From a virus, in the IMG/VR virus record IMGVR_UViG_3300031566_003864, positions 1 to 23,875 of that record: a stretch of DNA of 23,875 bases. One strand, written 5' to 3'. A model generated the notes under the pieces. The model saw only the letters and a program-made list of their open reading frames with translations, was not told the DNA's origin and ran no database searches. Position numbers and translations under genes: made by a program. Positions 1 through 6,013 of this stretch are shown piece after piece. Position 1 is the first letter of the stretch. Every line of letters begins with the position of its first letter.

Positions 1-1
1 T

Positions 2-463
2 AAGGATAAAACAAAGGTGTATGTAAAAGTATTATATGACAAAAAATTGATTATAGTGGTAAAATTTAATAAAAAAATTATTGATCGATGGTTTGGTAAT
101 GATCTTTTATCTGGTGCAAAATTGATAAAAAGACATTTATTAGTTTCACAATATTATATTTGGAAAGTGTGTAATGAAGAAAACGAGAAAGATGATATGT
201 GTATATTAAAAAAAATAAAAAATCTTGATAAATACAAAATATGTGAAGATGATAAAGACAAACATATTGGTTTAAATGATTTTGTTCGTAATACCGTATT
301 ACTTAATGATGATAAAATATTTATTATTCCGAATGGTTTATTATCACTTCCTGATGCCGACAATAATAATAATCTTCCATTAAAAAAAATAATTTCTGAT
401 GAATTTTATAAAGATATGGGGATTAGAAGGCCACCGGGAAAAAGTAAAGCATATATATTATAA
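2..463 (+). CDS. Hypothetical protein, 5'-truncated by the window edge
   Basis: I do not recognise this protein. The frame is open to the first bases of the window, so the gene probably begins upstream; the GTG at 17 is the first in-frame start codon visible but has no convincing ribosome binding site. The visible part is lysine-rich, with basic and hydrophobic beta-type segments at the start, an acidic and lysine-rich middle (EENEKDDM, CEDDKDKH), and a short tail containing RRPPGKSK. It is very AT-rich with many AAT, AAA and GAT codons, more so than the tail genes downstream. An intrinsic terminator follows the stop, so this is the last gene of its transcription unit. Confidence 0.6.
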   Translation, partial: KDKTKVYVKVLYDKKLIIVVKFNKKIIDRWFGNDLLSGAKLIKRHLLVSQYYIWKVCNEENEKDDMCILKKIKNLDKYKICEDDKDKHIGLNDFVRNTVLLNDDKIFIIPNGLLSLPDADNNNNLPLKKIISDEFYKDMGIRRPPGKSKAYIL

Positions 464-493
464 AATAAGTAGCAGACCAGCTGCTCATCAAAG

Positions 494-524
494 CCCATTT
501 TCTTTTTAAGGAAATGGGTTTTTT
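494..524 (+). terminator. Rho-independent terminator
   Basis: A 7-bp stem (CCCATTT at 494-500 with AAATGGG at 512-518) is followed directly by six T residues (519-524). It lies about 30 bases after the stop of the first gene. A smaller hairpin (AGCAG/CTGCT, 471-485) lies just upstream. Confidence 0.8.
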
Positions 525-533
525 ATTTATCTG

Positions 534-573
534 AAAAAACAGTTGACTGGTAAGCTGAAATTTCATATATTTA
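534..573 (+). promoter_or_regulatory. Sigma70-like promoter, copy 1 of a duplicated cassette
   Basis: TTGACT at 543-548 and TATATT at 566-571 are separated by exactly 17 bases, the ideal sigma70 spacing. Bases 534-573 match 2133-2172 at 39 of 40 positions, including the whole spacer; the one difference is at 565. The cassette sits between a terminator and the DUF2958 gene. Confidence 0.75.
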
Positions 574-603
574 AGTATTAAATAAATTAAAGAGGAATAA
601 AAA

Positions 604-936
604 ATGCAACTATTAACAAAAGGTCAAGAAACGCAATTAAAGAAACAATTTCCTAAGGGCAGTTCTTTTGAACAGAAAGTTGTTGCCAAAATATTTAATC
701 CTTATGGTAATGGAACGTGGTATTTGATTAATCAGGATCCTGATGATCATAGTTATCTTTGGGCAGTGGTTGTTTTATTTAAAGATGTTGGGCCGGAGAT
801 GGGTTCTGTTTCATTGGATGAATTAAAATCTATTAGAATAAAGCCATTCAATCTTCCATTAGAGAGAGATAAATGGTTTAGTCCAATTACAGTAAAAGAA
901 TTATACGAGAAATTAAATAAAGGGGAACACGTATAA
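604..936 (+). CDS. DUF2958 family protein
   Basis: This 110-residue protein fits DUF2958, a small family of unknown function common on phages, plasmids and other mobile elements. Family-like features are the start MQLLTKGQ, the segment NPYGNGTWYLINQDPDD around residues 32-48, the GSVSLDELKSIR block around 67-78, and LPLERDKWFSP toward the end. The length matches the family. The ATG at 604 follows an AGAGGA ribosome binding site and lies about 30 bases downstream of the -10 element. The stop overlaps a possible ATA start of the next ORF. No catalytic function is known for the family. Confidence 0.75.
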   Translation: MQLLTKGQETQLKKQFPKGSSFEQKVVAKIFNPYGNGTWYLINQDPDDHSYLWAVVVLFKDVGPEMGSVSLDELKSIRIKPFNLPLERDKWFSPITVKELYEKLNKGEHV

Positions 937-1202
937 AAAAGTTAAATAGTAGTTATTTTGATTGGCTAACTTGGATTTATTCGTCTCCAATAAACATTTT
1001 TGGTTTTAAGTGGCGAACAAAAAATATAGTTAGGAACAAAAAATTATTGAGGAAATATGCGGTTGGATATTGTAAGGGTGAATATACAATTTGTCGCCCA
1101 AAAGTAGATTGTGTAGCCGTAATGTTTTTCAAAGATGGAGATCATTTTTGGTATCATATGACCAATTATGAATTTAATGAGGTATTTATAAATGAAGCTT
1201 GA
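933..1202 (+). CDS. Hypothetical protein with non-canonical (ATA) or displaced start
   Basis: An 89-codon frame fills the otherwise empty gap between the DUF2958 and radical SAM genes. It reads like a real protein: aromatic-rich N-terminus (YFDWLTWIYSSP), a basic stretch (RNKKLLRKY), and a C-terminal beta-rich part with three Cys and FFKDGDHFWYH. It has no ATG, GTG or TTG near its beginning. The codon after a well-placed AGGGGA sequence is ATA at 933, which overlaps the preceding TAA stop as ATAA. An ancestral ATGA overlap changed by a single G-to-A would keep the stop and lose the start; that is inference. The alternative is a TTG start at 1047, with AGGA 11 bases upstream. The end overlaps the radical SAM start by 11 bases. 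Function unknown. Confidence 0.5.
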   Translation: MKKLNSSYFDWLTWIYSSPINIFGFKWRTKNIVRNKKLLRKYAVGYCKGEYTICRPKVDCVAVMFFKDGDHFWYHMTNYEFNEVFINEA

Positions 1203-2145
1203 AAATATAGGATTTTACACATTAGAAGATAAAAGAGCACGGAATACTTCTATTCATTCTCCATTATGGCGTTGTGAATTAATATTAACAGAAAAGTGTA
1301 ATTTTAAATGTCCGTATTGTAGACGTGTGGGAGAAACTATTTCTTTTAAAAACGCAATGAAAACAATAAAATTATGGGCATCTGAAGGATTAAAAAACAT
1401 TCGTTTTTCTGGTGGTGAGCCAACACTTTATAATAGAGTAGATGAATTAGTAAAATGTGCAAAGAAACTTGGTATTAACAGAATAGCACTTTCTACAAAT
1501 GGTAGTGTTAAGTATGAGTATTATAAATATTTGTATGAATGTGGAGTTAATGATTTTTCTATTTCTCTTGATGCGTGTTGTGCTTCTACAGGAGAAATAA
1601 TGTCAGGAATTCGTGGGAATTGGAAAAGAGTAACAGAGAATATAAAAAGAATATCAAGATTAGTATATACAACCGTTGGAATAGTAATTAATGAAGATAA
1701 TTTTGATCAATGTGTTGGTACTATTTGTTTCGCCGATACTTTGGGTGTAAGTGATATTAGAATTATTCCTTCTTCACAATATAATAAACTTTTGACAATT
1801 GCTTCTCAAATTCCACGGCGAATTCTCAAAAAATATCCGATATTAAGATATAGAATTAACAATATAAAGATGAATAGAAATGTTAGAGGTTTGAGATTTT
1901 CTGATAGTAATAAATGTTCTTTAGTTCTTGATGATATGGCAGTTATGGGTAATTATCATTTTCCATGTATTATTTATTTACGAGAAGGTGGGAATGCTAT
2001 CGGAAGAATCGGTAAGGATGTGAGAAATCAAAGAAAAATTTGGTATGATAATCATGATACATTTAAAGATGAAATTTGTAAAAGAAATTGTTTAGATGTT
2101 TGTATAGATTATAATAATAGAGTAGAAAGTTTAAAAAACAGTTGA
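1192..2145 (+). CDS. Radical SAM enzyme with C-terminal cysteine cluster
   Basis: The 317-residue protein carries the radical SAM signature C36-x3-C40-x2-C43 (KCNFKCPYC), which binds a [4Fe-4S] cluster and S-adenosylmethionine, and the GGEP motif at residues 74-77. STNGS at 101-105 and SISLDA at 123-128 fit further strands of the barrel. Five cysteines lie near the C-terminus (C242, C259, C296, C300, C304); this spacing resembles twitch/SPASM domains that hold auxiliary clusters in MoaA-like and peptide-modifying enzymes. The substrate cannot be read from the sequence. The ATG follows TGAGG and overlaps the previous ORF. The stop codon TGA lies inside the -35 element of the next promoter. It is AT-rich and looks like an accessory acquisition. 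Confidence 0.85.
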   Translation: MKLENIGFYTLEDKRARNTSIHSPLWRCELILTEKCNFKCPYCRRVGETISFKNAMKTIKLWASEGLKNIRFSGGEPTLYNRVDELVKCAKKLGINRIALSTNGSVKYEYYKYLYECGVNDFSISLDACCASTGEIMSGIRGNWKRVTENIKRISRLVYTTVGIVINEDNFDQCVGTICFADTLGVSDIRIIPSSQYNKLLTIASQIPRRILKKYPILRYRINNIKMNRNVRGLRFSDSNKCSLVLDDMAVMGNYHFPCIIYLREGGNAIGRIGKDVRNQRKIWYDNHDTFKDEICKRNCLDVCIDYNNRVESLKNS

Positions 2146-2172
2146 CTGGTAAGCTGAAATTTCGTATATTTA
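2133..2172 (+). promoter_or_regulatory. Sigma70-like promoter, copy 2 of a duplicated cassette
   Basis: TTGACT (2142-2147), a 17-base spacer and TATATT (2165-2170), nearly identical to 534-573. The cassette starts inside the last codons of the radical SAM gene, whose TGA stop is part of the TTGACT hexamer. It drives the gene at 2217. Confidence 0.75.
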
Positions 2173-2216
2173 TATAGTTGATTAAGAGAACATTTAAATA
2201 AATAAAGGAACAAATA

Positions 2217-2585
2217 ATGGATCGTGAAACTACTAAAATGTTAATGAAAGAACTTGGTGTCGCTGCTACTGAAATCGCCAGGAAACATGGTATGGAAGTT
2301 AAAATAAATGGCGCCACTTTTGGTTCAACTTTTATGAAACCTCGGATTGAGTTTTTAGCGAAAGATGAAAAAGGTCGTTCAAAAGAAGAACGTGAATGGG
2401 ATATGTTTGCTGAATCATTAGGTCTTGATAAGAATTTATTGGGTAAACAATTTAATGGTAAAACGATTATTGGTTTAGATATGAAGAAACGTAAATATCC
2501 TGTTATTCTTATGTCGCTGCGTGGTAATCGTTATAAAACGAGTGTTTCAAGTGTAAAAAATGGTTGGTATTCAAACATAGGTTAA
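2217..2585 (+). CDS. Conserved phage-type hypothetical protein
   Basis: 122 residues, start chosen by AAAGGAA eight bases upstream. The N-terminal half is helical and charged (MDRETTKMLMKELGVAATEI). The C-terminal half has a beta-type pattern, roughly GKTIIGLDMKKRKYPVILMS followed by GNRYKTSVSSVK. That pattern resembles small phage proteins I have seen in marine viral genomes with a beta-barrel-like end of unknown role, but I cannot name a family. The gene has its own duplicated promoter upstream and the large three-way-junction/terminator structure directly downstream, so it seems to form a single-gene transcription unit. Confidence 0.7.
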   Translation: MDRETTKMLMKELGVAATEIARKHGMEVKINGATFGSTFMKPRIEFLAKDEKGRSKEEREWDMFAESLGLDKNLLGKQFNGKTIIGLDMKKRKYPVILMSLRGNRYKTSVSSVKNGWYSNIG

Positions 2586-2593
2586 AACATATT

Positions 2594-2671
2594 ATACCAC
2601 CGAGGAAATGGGGCTCCATGCCCCGTTGATTCAAACGAAAGTTTGTCTAACACTTACTCGGTGGTATTTTT
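2594..2671 (+). ncRNA. Three-way-junction RNA element ending in a T-tract (terminator-like)
   Basis: An 11-bp perfect outer stem (ATACCACCGAG at 2594-2604 with CTCGGTGGTAT at 2657-2667) encloses two hairpins: GGGGC/GCCCC (2610-2614 with 2620-2624, loop TCCAT) and CAAAC/GTTTG (2632-2636 with 2641-2645) closed by a GAAA tetraloop. A short T-run (2667-2671) follows. The element lies nine bases after a stop codon. It may act only as an elaborate terminator, or it may be a stable processed RNA. The stems are seen directly; the function is inferred. Confidence 0.6.
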
Positions 2672-2703
2672 GGCATCTATGGAACTTTTTAAGAATAAAA
2701 TAG

Positions 2704-2709
2704 TATAAT
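2704..2709 (+). promoter_or_regulatory. Possible sigma70 -10 element
   Basis: A perfect TATAAT preceded by AG, 28 bases before the ATG of the small membrane protein and just after a terminator-like structure. No good -35 hexamer is visible at 16-18 bases upstream. Confidence 0.4.
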
Positions 2710-2736
2710 AGACATTACAAAACTTTGGAGGGAATT

Positions 2737-2892
2737 ATGAAAAATGGAAATACTTATATAACTAGTGGACTTAGTTTAGGTGGAGCGATAGCTGTTGCTA
2801 TTTCGTGGTCAATAAATAAGTCAATTTTATGGTGTATACTTCATGGATTTTTTGGTTGGATATATGTTATTTATTACGCCATTGTTCGTTAA
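2737..2892 (+). CDS. Small two-helix membrane protein
   Basis: A 51-residue ORF with a strong GGAGG site six bases before ATG. The sequence is two hydrophobic helices joined by a short polar turn: a first helix around residues 10-25 (GLSLGGAIAVAISWS), then INKS, then a second around 31-50 (LWCILHGFFGWIYVIYYAIV). The pattern of SW, NKSILW, HGFFGW and YVIYY is one I recall from small membrane proteins in many bacteria and phages, without a known function. It probably inserts as a hairpin in the inner membrane. It lies between two terminators and so appears to be a separate unit. A role in host takeover or superinfection exclusion is conceivable but unsupported. Confidence 0.75.
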   Translation: MKNGNTYITSGLSLGGAIAVAISWSINKSILWCILHGFFGWIYVIYYAIVR

Positions 2893-2914
2893 TAAAAGAA
2901 AATTTTTAATAAAA

Positions 2915-2944
2915 CCCGATTCATTCATTTGAGTCGGGTTTTTT
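2915..2944 (+). terminator. Rho-independent terminator
   Basis: A 9-bp stem (CCCGATTCA at 2915-2923 with TGAGTCGGG at 2930-2938, one U-G wobble), a 6-base loop, and six T residues at 2939-2944. It closes the unit of the small membrane protein. Confidence 0.85.
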
Positions 2945-2973
2945 ATTGCGCAAAATTTTATCATTTTTTATAA

Positions 2974-2994
2974 ATATTTATATTTATATGTGGA
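2974..2994 (+). promoter_or_regulatory. Candidate phage promoter, TATATTTATA type
   Basis: The 21 bases here are identical to 17425-17445 and include TATTTATATTTATATGTGGA. TATATTTATA is at 2979-2988. It lies just after a terminator and 24-44 bases before a start codon, and no sigma70 -35 is visible. A TATAAATA octamer, the T4 late-promoter consensus, also occurs on the + strand at 2969-2976. Confidence 0.55.
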
Positions 2995-3017
2995 ATGTTA
3001 TTTATAGGAGAAACCAA

Positions 3018-3413
3018 ATGAATAAAAAAGAATGGAATAAATTATTACACGAAAATGCTCTTGTAAATGAAGCGAAAGATGGATACGAGACCGTAATGTT
3101 AAGAGATGCAAAAAATCAAAAGGGAACGGAATTATTAAGAGGCGAAAAAGTAGTTGTTATGTTCACTGGTAGTCGTGCGGATTTTGTTTATATTGTTAGT
3201 GCCGACGATCCAAAAAGATTAAATAGATTAATGGTTCGAACTGTAAATTTACATAAATATGTTAAAGGCGCAACGAAAGAACCGTCAGAAAAATTATTAT
3301 ATAAAATGAGTGATGCTGGAATTGCTAAAAGTGTTCTCGGTAAAAGAGTAGAACCTGATGGATACGATCAATATGGGTCGCCTTCTTGGCTATTAGTAAT
3401 AGGATTAATATAA
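3018..3413 (+). CDS. Conserved phage protein with leader ending in LHE (candidate internal head protein)
   Basis: 131 residues starting MNKKEWNKLLHEN. The ATG at 3018 has ATAGGAG upstream and is preferred over an in-frame ATG at 2946, which lies before the candidate promoter. The first 12 residues form a basic, aromatic amphipathic helix ending in L-H-E, like the T4 capsid-targeting leader MKTYQEFIAE that the gp21 protease cleaves after (L/I)-x-E. The rest contains a beta-rich middle (KVVVMFTGSRADFVYIVSA) and a C-terminal block GKRVEPDGYDQYGSPSWL that I recall as conserved in marine phage proteins of unknown function. First gene of the 3018-5955 operon. Its leader shares 16 consecutive bases with that of the next gene. 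Confidence 0.7.
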   Translation: MNKKEWNKLLHENALVNEAKDGYETVMLRDAKNQKGTELLRGEKVVVMFTGSRADFVYIVSADDPKRLNRLMVRTVNLHKYVKGATKEPSEKLLYKMSDAGIAKSVLGKRVEPDGYDQYGSPSWLLVIGLI

Positions 3414-3423
3414 GGAGAGTGGT

Positions 3424-3627
3424 ATGGACACAAAAACTTGGAAAAAGTTATTACACGAAAATGAGTTAAATGAAGAAATGAAGTTTAAAGGTAAAACTGG
3501 TTATGAATGGATAAAAATGATTAGAGATATACCGTACGATGATTTAATGGAATGGGCAGAAATGTCACAATATCCTAAGTTATTAAATTTACTTGATTAT
3601 ATGAAGAAAAAAATGAAATATATATAA
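3424..3627 (+). CDS. Small protein with leader ending in LHE (candidate internal head protein)
   Basis: 67 residues. The start MDTKTWKKLLHENELNEE is nearly the same as those of its two neighbours, so the leader is a shared module. After it comes a short helical body with DDLMEWAEM and a lysine-rich end. AAGGAG lies eight bases before the ATG, and the gap to the previous stop is ten bases, so the two are co-transcribed. No family recognised. If the leader is cleaved after LHE, about 55 residues would remain inside the head; that is inference. Confidence 0.7.
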   Translation: MDTKTWKKLLHENELNEEMKFKGKTGYEWIKMIRDIPYDDLMEWAEMSQYPKLLNLLDYMKKKMKYI

Positions 3628-3637
3628 GGAAAAAACA

Positions 3638-4099
3638 ATGGACACAAAAAAGTGGCGTCAACTAATAAATGAGAGCAGTGTAATAATAGAGGCGGTAGAT
3701 TTTCTCAACAAGGAAAGTGATGCTTCTCAAGAAAACAAGGTACAACTCACATTAGACCGTAAAATAGGTGGAATGACCGCATGGTATCGCCTTGAAACTG
3801 ATGGTTGGTGGAGGCGTATTCACAATCCTGGAAAGGGGTATGGTATTCTTGTAAAGAAGTTTAAAATAACAGGTCAACCAAAAAATAAATATTTAAGCAA
3901 GACAACATATTTAGAATATCCGGTTATCATATCGTACATTCCGTTGGAGTATTCTGGTGAAGTTGATTGGGATCAACCAGGAAATATAGAAAAGGCGAAA
4001 GGAACAATGATGATAAATACGGATAGGACAAGTGCTGACGGAAAGGAAATAGAAAAGTTTGTGAATCAACAAATATCGAGAGGAACATATCAGCCATGA
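3638..4099 (+). CDS. Unknown protein with leader ending in INE (candidate internal head protein)
   Basis: 153 residues starting MDTKKWRQLINESSVIIEA, a third copy of the leader type, with two possible (L/I)-x-E cleavage points (INE, IIE). The body is beta-rich and aromatic (GGMTAWYRLETDGWWRRIH, YLEYPVIISYIPLEYSG) with a lysine-rich core, suggesting a compact folded domain that could bind nucleic acid; no family is recognised. AAGGA lies seven bases before the ATG, and the stop overlaps the next start as ATGA, indicating translational coupling. Confidence 0.65.
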   Translation: MDTKKWRQLINESSVIIEAVDFLNKESDASQENKVQLTLDRKIGGMTAWYRLETDGWWRRIHNPGKGYGILVKKFKITGQPKNKYLSKTTYLEYPVIISYIPLEYSGEVDWDQPGNIEKAKGTMMINTDRTSADGKEIEKFVNQQISRGTYQP

Positions 4100-4371
4100 A
4101 AAAGTCAGAATTAAAGGAAATAATACGAGAGGAAGTTAAAAGCATTTTAGCAGAATTTGGTGGTCGCCGAGCTGGTGGATACAGCAACGATCCGCGAGAG
4201 ATATATGCTAAATATCCTACAAAGTGTGCTGAAACGGGAACACCAATAAAGGCGGGCGAGAAATGTATTTATTATCCAAAACACAAAGAGTATTTTTGTT
4301 TAAAAAGCAAACAAGCGAGAGAATATTATGATTGGAAAATGGATGTAGATGTATTAGGCAGACCCTGGTAA
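4096..4371 (+). CDS. Small Cys-containing protein with leader ending in LAE
   Basis: 91 residues. The first 20 (MKKSELKEIIREEVKSILAE) form a charged amphipathic helix ending in L-A-E, a leader type I recall as common in marine phage proteins. The body has C44-x14-C59-x11-C71 with CAETGTPIKAGEKCIYYPKH, which looks like a small metal-binding or treble-clef-like fold, although a fourth ligand is not obvious. The start overlaps the previous stop by four bases (ATGA). Same operon as the genes from 3018 to 5955. Function unknown. Confidence 0.7.
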   Translation: MKKSELKEIIREEVKSILAEFGGRRAGGYSNDPREIYAKYPTKCAETGTPIKAGEKCIYYPKHKEYFCLKSKQAREYYDWKMDVDVLGRPW

Positions 4372-4385
4372 CTGAGGCGATAAAA

Positions 4386-4589
4386 ATGACGACATTAAAA
4401 GAATATTTATTAGATGAAGTACAAAACAAAGTAAAGATAAGACCAAAAGACATTGGTGATGGCGTAACAATAGAAGCGAAGATTGACGATGAGGGTTATC
4501 TTGTTTTTACTGATGGAACTGGAAATATGATATTTTTCCATCCTGATCAAATACCGCAACTCAAAAAATATTTACAGGGGATAAGATAA
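4386..4589 (+). CDS. Small protein with leader ending in LDE
   Basis: 67 residues beginning MTTLKEYLLDE, the leader most like T4 MKTYQEFIAE in length and pattern. The body is a short beta-type unit (DGVTIEAKIDDEGYLVFTDG) followed by FFHPDQIPQLKKYL. The ATG at 4386 follows GAGGCG and is preferred over an in-frame upstream ATG at 4332 that lies inside the previous gene. Two bases separate its stop from the next ATG. No family recognised. Confidence 0.65.
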   Translation: MTTLKEYLLDEVQNKVKIRPKDIGDGVTIEAKIDDEGYLVFTDGTGNMIFFHPDQIPQLKKYLQGIR

Positions 4590-4590
4590 T

Positions 4591-5955
4591 ATGAAAAAAT
4601 TTTTATATGGACATGACAGTCAAAAGAATGCTTATGTAATAGAAGATTATCCTTATGGGTTTTTAAGGACACAAAAGAAGATATGGGTCGAAACTATACC
4701 AAAGAAAGGCGACCGGGTAGTAAGTCAAACATTAGATCCGAAGAAAAATATTTGGAACAGACCAAAAGCATCAACTTTTTCGCCGATAAGATTTTTATAT
4801 CTTGACGAGAAAGGACACGTAGAAAATATGGGTGTAAGTCCGTATTCCGATTTTAATGAAGTGAAGAAGTTTATAGAGGCGATTGGTGGCGAAAAGAAAC
4901 TTAATAAAAATCAATTACAACAATATTATGATTTAAGTGGAAAAACATTAGAGGGTAGTGATCCAACATATACATATAAGTTTGACAAAACAATAAAAGA
5001 TAATAAAGTTTATACTTTAGATATTAAATTTGATGTCGCCAATGCTGTTAAATTAAAACATATTATTGGTGCAATAGATGATGTTATAGGAAATACTAAA
5101 AAAGGTAAATATGGTACACCAGCAGAAACGTTTAAGCAACTAATGGCAGACAAGGGGATAATAAGGGTATTTGGCAGGGGTGGACACATTATAGTTGGGC
5201 CGATGCTCGCCGACAAGACATATCAACAAATCAAATCACATTTAAAAAATAAAATCAGAGAATCAGTAGTAAATGAGGGTATTGGAACAGAACTTGTAAA
5301 GGTTATGACCAATAAATACAATGGGCAAGTCAAACGAAATGGATTAAAGAAACTTGGTTTAGTTGATTGGGAAATAAACACAGTAGAGAAAAAATATAGG
5401 GATGTTTATATTGGTGTCGCCAAAAAACTTGGAATGAAAACGAATGATGTAAAAGACAACTTTGGTAATATAAGTGTTTATCTCGGCGACAAAACAAATG
5501 ATTTTACGAATGCTCTAAAAAAAGAGTTGAGTAAAGTAAAAATAAAAGAATCTGTAAATGAAGTTGTAGTTGATATATTACAATATGATTTAGAACCCGG
5601 AGTAACATTATATTATAAACGACCTGAAAAAGATCAAGAAAGAACATTTATGTTTACTGATAAAAAGTTAAATAATGTATATAAGAGAAAGGGTAGTACG
5701 ATTATATTTCCAATGAGAGATATTTATGGTTATCCAAAGTATCCTGGTAAAGGTGTATATAAAAGCGAAAAAGTAGTTGGAAAAATAAATGAATCCAATA
5801 ATAATCAAACATCAAAACCAGAAGGATTACCAAAGGGTAAAGCAGCATTTCTGAAAACTGAGGGAATAGAGAAGAATCCTGTTTCTTGGATAAATAGAGT
5901 TGCTAAATGGGAAAAAGAATTAGAAAAAATGATTGGATATACAACTTTAGAGTAA
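4591..5955 (+). CDS. Large operon-end protein with repeated cleavage-like linkers (possible polyprotein)
   Basis: 454 residues, not assigned to a family. AGGGG lies ten bases before the ATG. It has no leader at its own N-terminus, but three internal segments resemble the leaders of its neighbours: HLKNKIRESVVNEG (217-230), KVKIKESVNEV (315-325) and VVGKINESN (395-403). They divide it into an N-terminal part of about 228 residues, two middle parts of about 95 and 75 residues, and a tail. The N-terminal part has beta-rich and helix segments (KFDKTIKDNKVYTLDIKFDV); the second is a lysine-rich helical unit; the third is beta-rich with YDLEPGVTLYYKRP. It ends the operon that starts at 3018. Processing into several internal peptides is a hypothesis; a single fused structural protein is the alternative. 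Confidence 0.7.
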   Translation: MKKFLYGHDSQKNAYVIEDYPYGFLRTQKKIWVETIPKKGDRVVSQTLDPKKNIWNRPKASTFSPIRFLYLDEKGHVENMGVSPYSDFNEVKKFIEAIGGEKKLNKNQLQQYYDLSGKTLEGSDPTYTYKFDKTIKDNKVYTLDIKFDVANAVKLKHIIGAIDDVIGNTKKGKYGTPAETFKQLMADKGIIRVFGRGGHIIVGPMLADKTYQQIKSHLKNKIRESVVNEGIGTELVKVMTNKYNGQVKRNGLKKLGLVDWEINTVEKKYRDVYIGVAKKLGMKTNDVKDNFGNISVYLGDKTNDFTNALKKELSKVKIKESVNEVVVDILQYDLEPGVTLYYKRPEKDQERTFMFTDKKLNNVYKRKGSTIIFPMRDIYGYPKYPGKGVYKSEKVVGKINESNNNQTSKPEGLPKGKAAFLKTEGIEKNPVSWINRVAKWEKELEKMIGYTTLE

Positions 5956-5969
5956 ATTTTTTAATTTTG

Positions 5970-5979
5970 TATATTTATA
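5970..5979 (+). promoter_or_regulatory. Candidate phage promoter, TATATTTATA type
   Basis: TATATTTATA followed by G, 35 bases before the ATG at 6014 in a 58-base gap between genes. No sigma70-like -35 is present. The same decamer followed by G occurs at 8262. Confidence 0.5.
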
Positions 5980-6013
5980 GATAGAATACTTTTGATAAAA
6001 AGGGAGAGGAAAT

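Noticed and set aside
2594-2671. Hammerhead ribozyme in the three-way junction
   Set aside because: A GAAA does follow the outer stem, but the required CUGAUGA core is absent in any of the three possible orders, so the junction does not fit a hammerhead.
2946-3017. N-terminal extension of the gene at 3018 (start at 2946)
   Set aside because: The extension would translate the candidate promoter (a low-complexity INIYIYMW-type run) and has no ribosome binding site, whereas 3018 has ATAGGAG and a leader like its neighbours. The same applies to 17358-17465.
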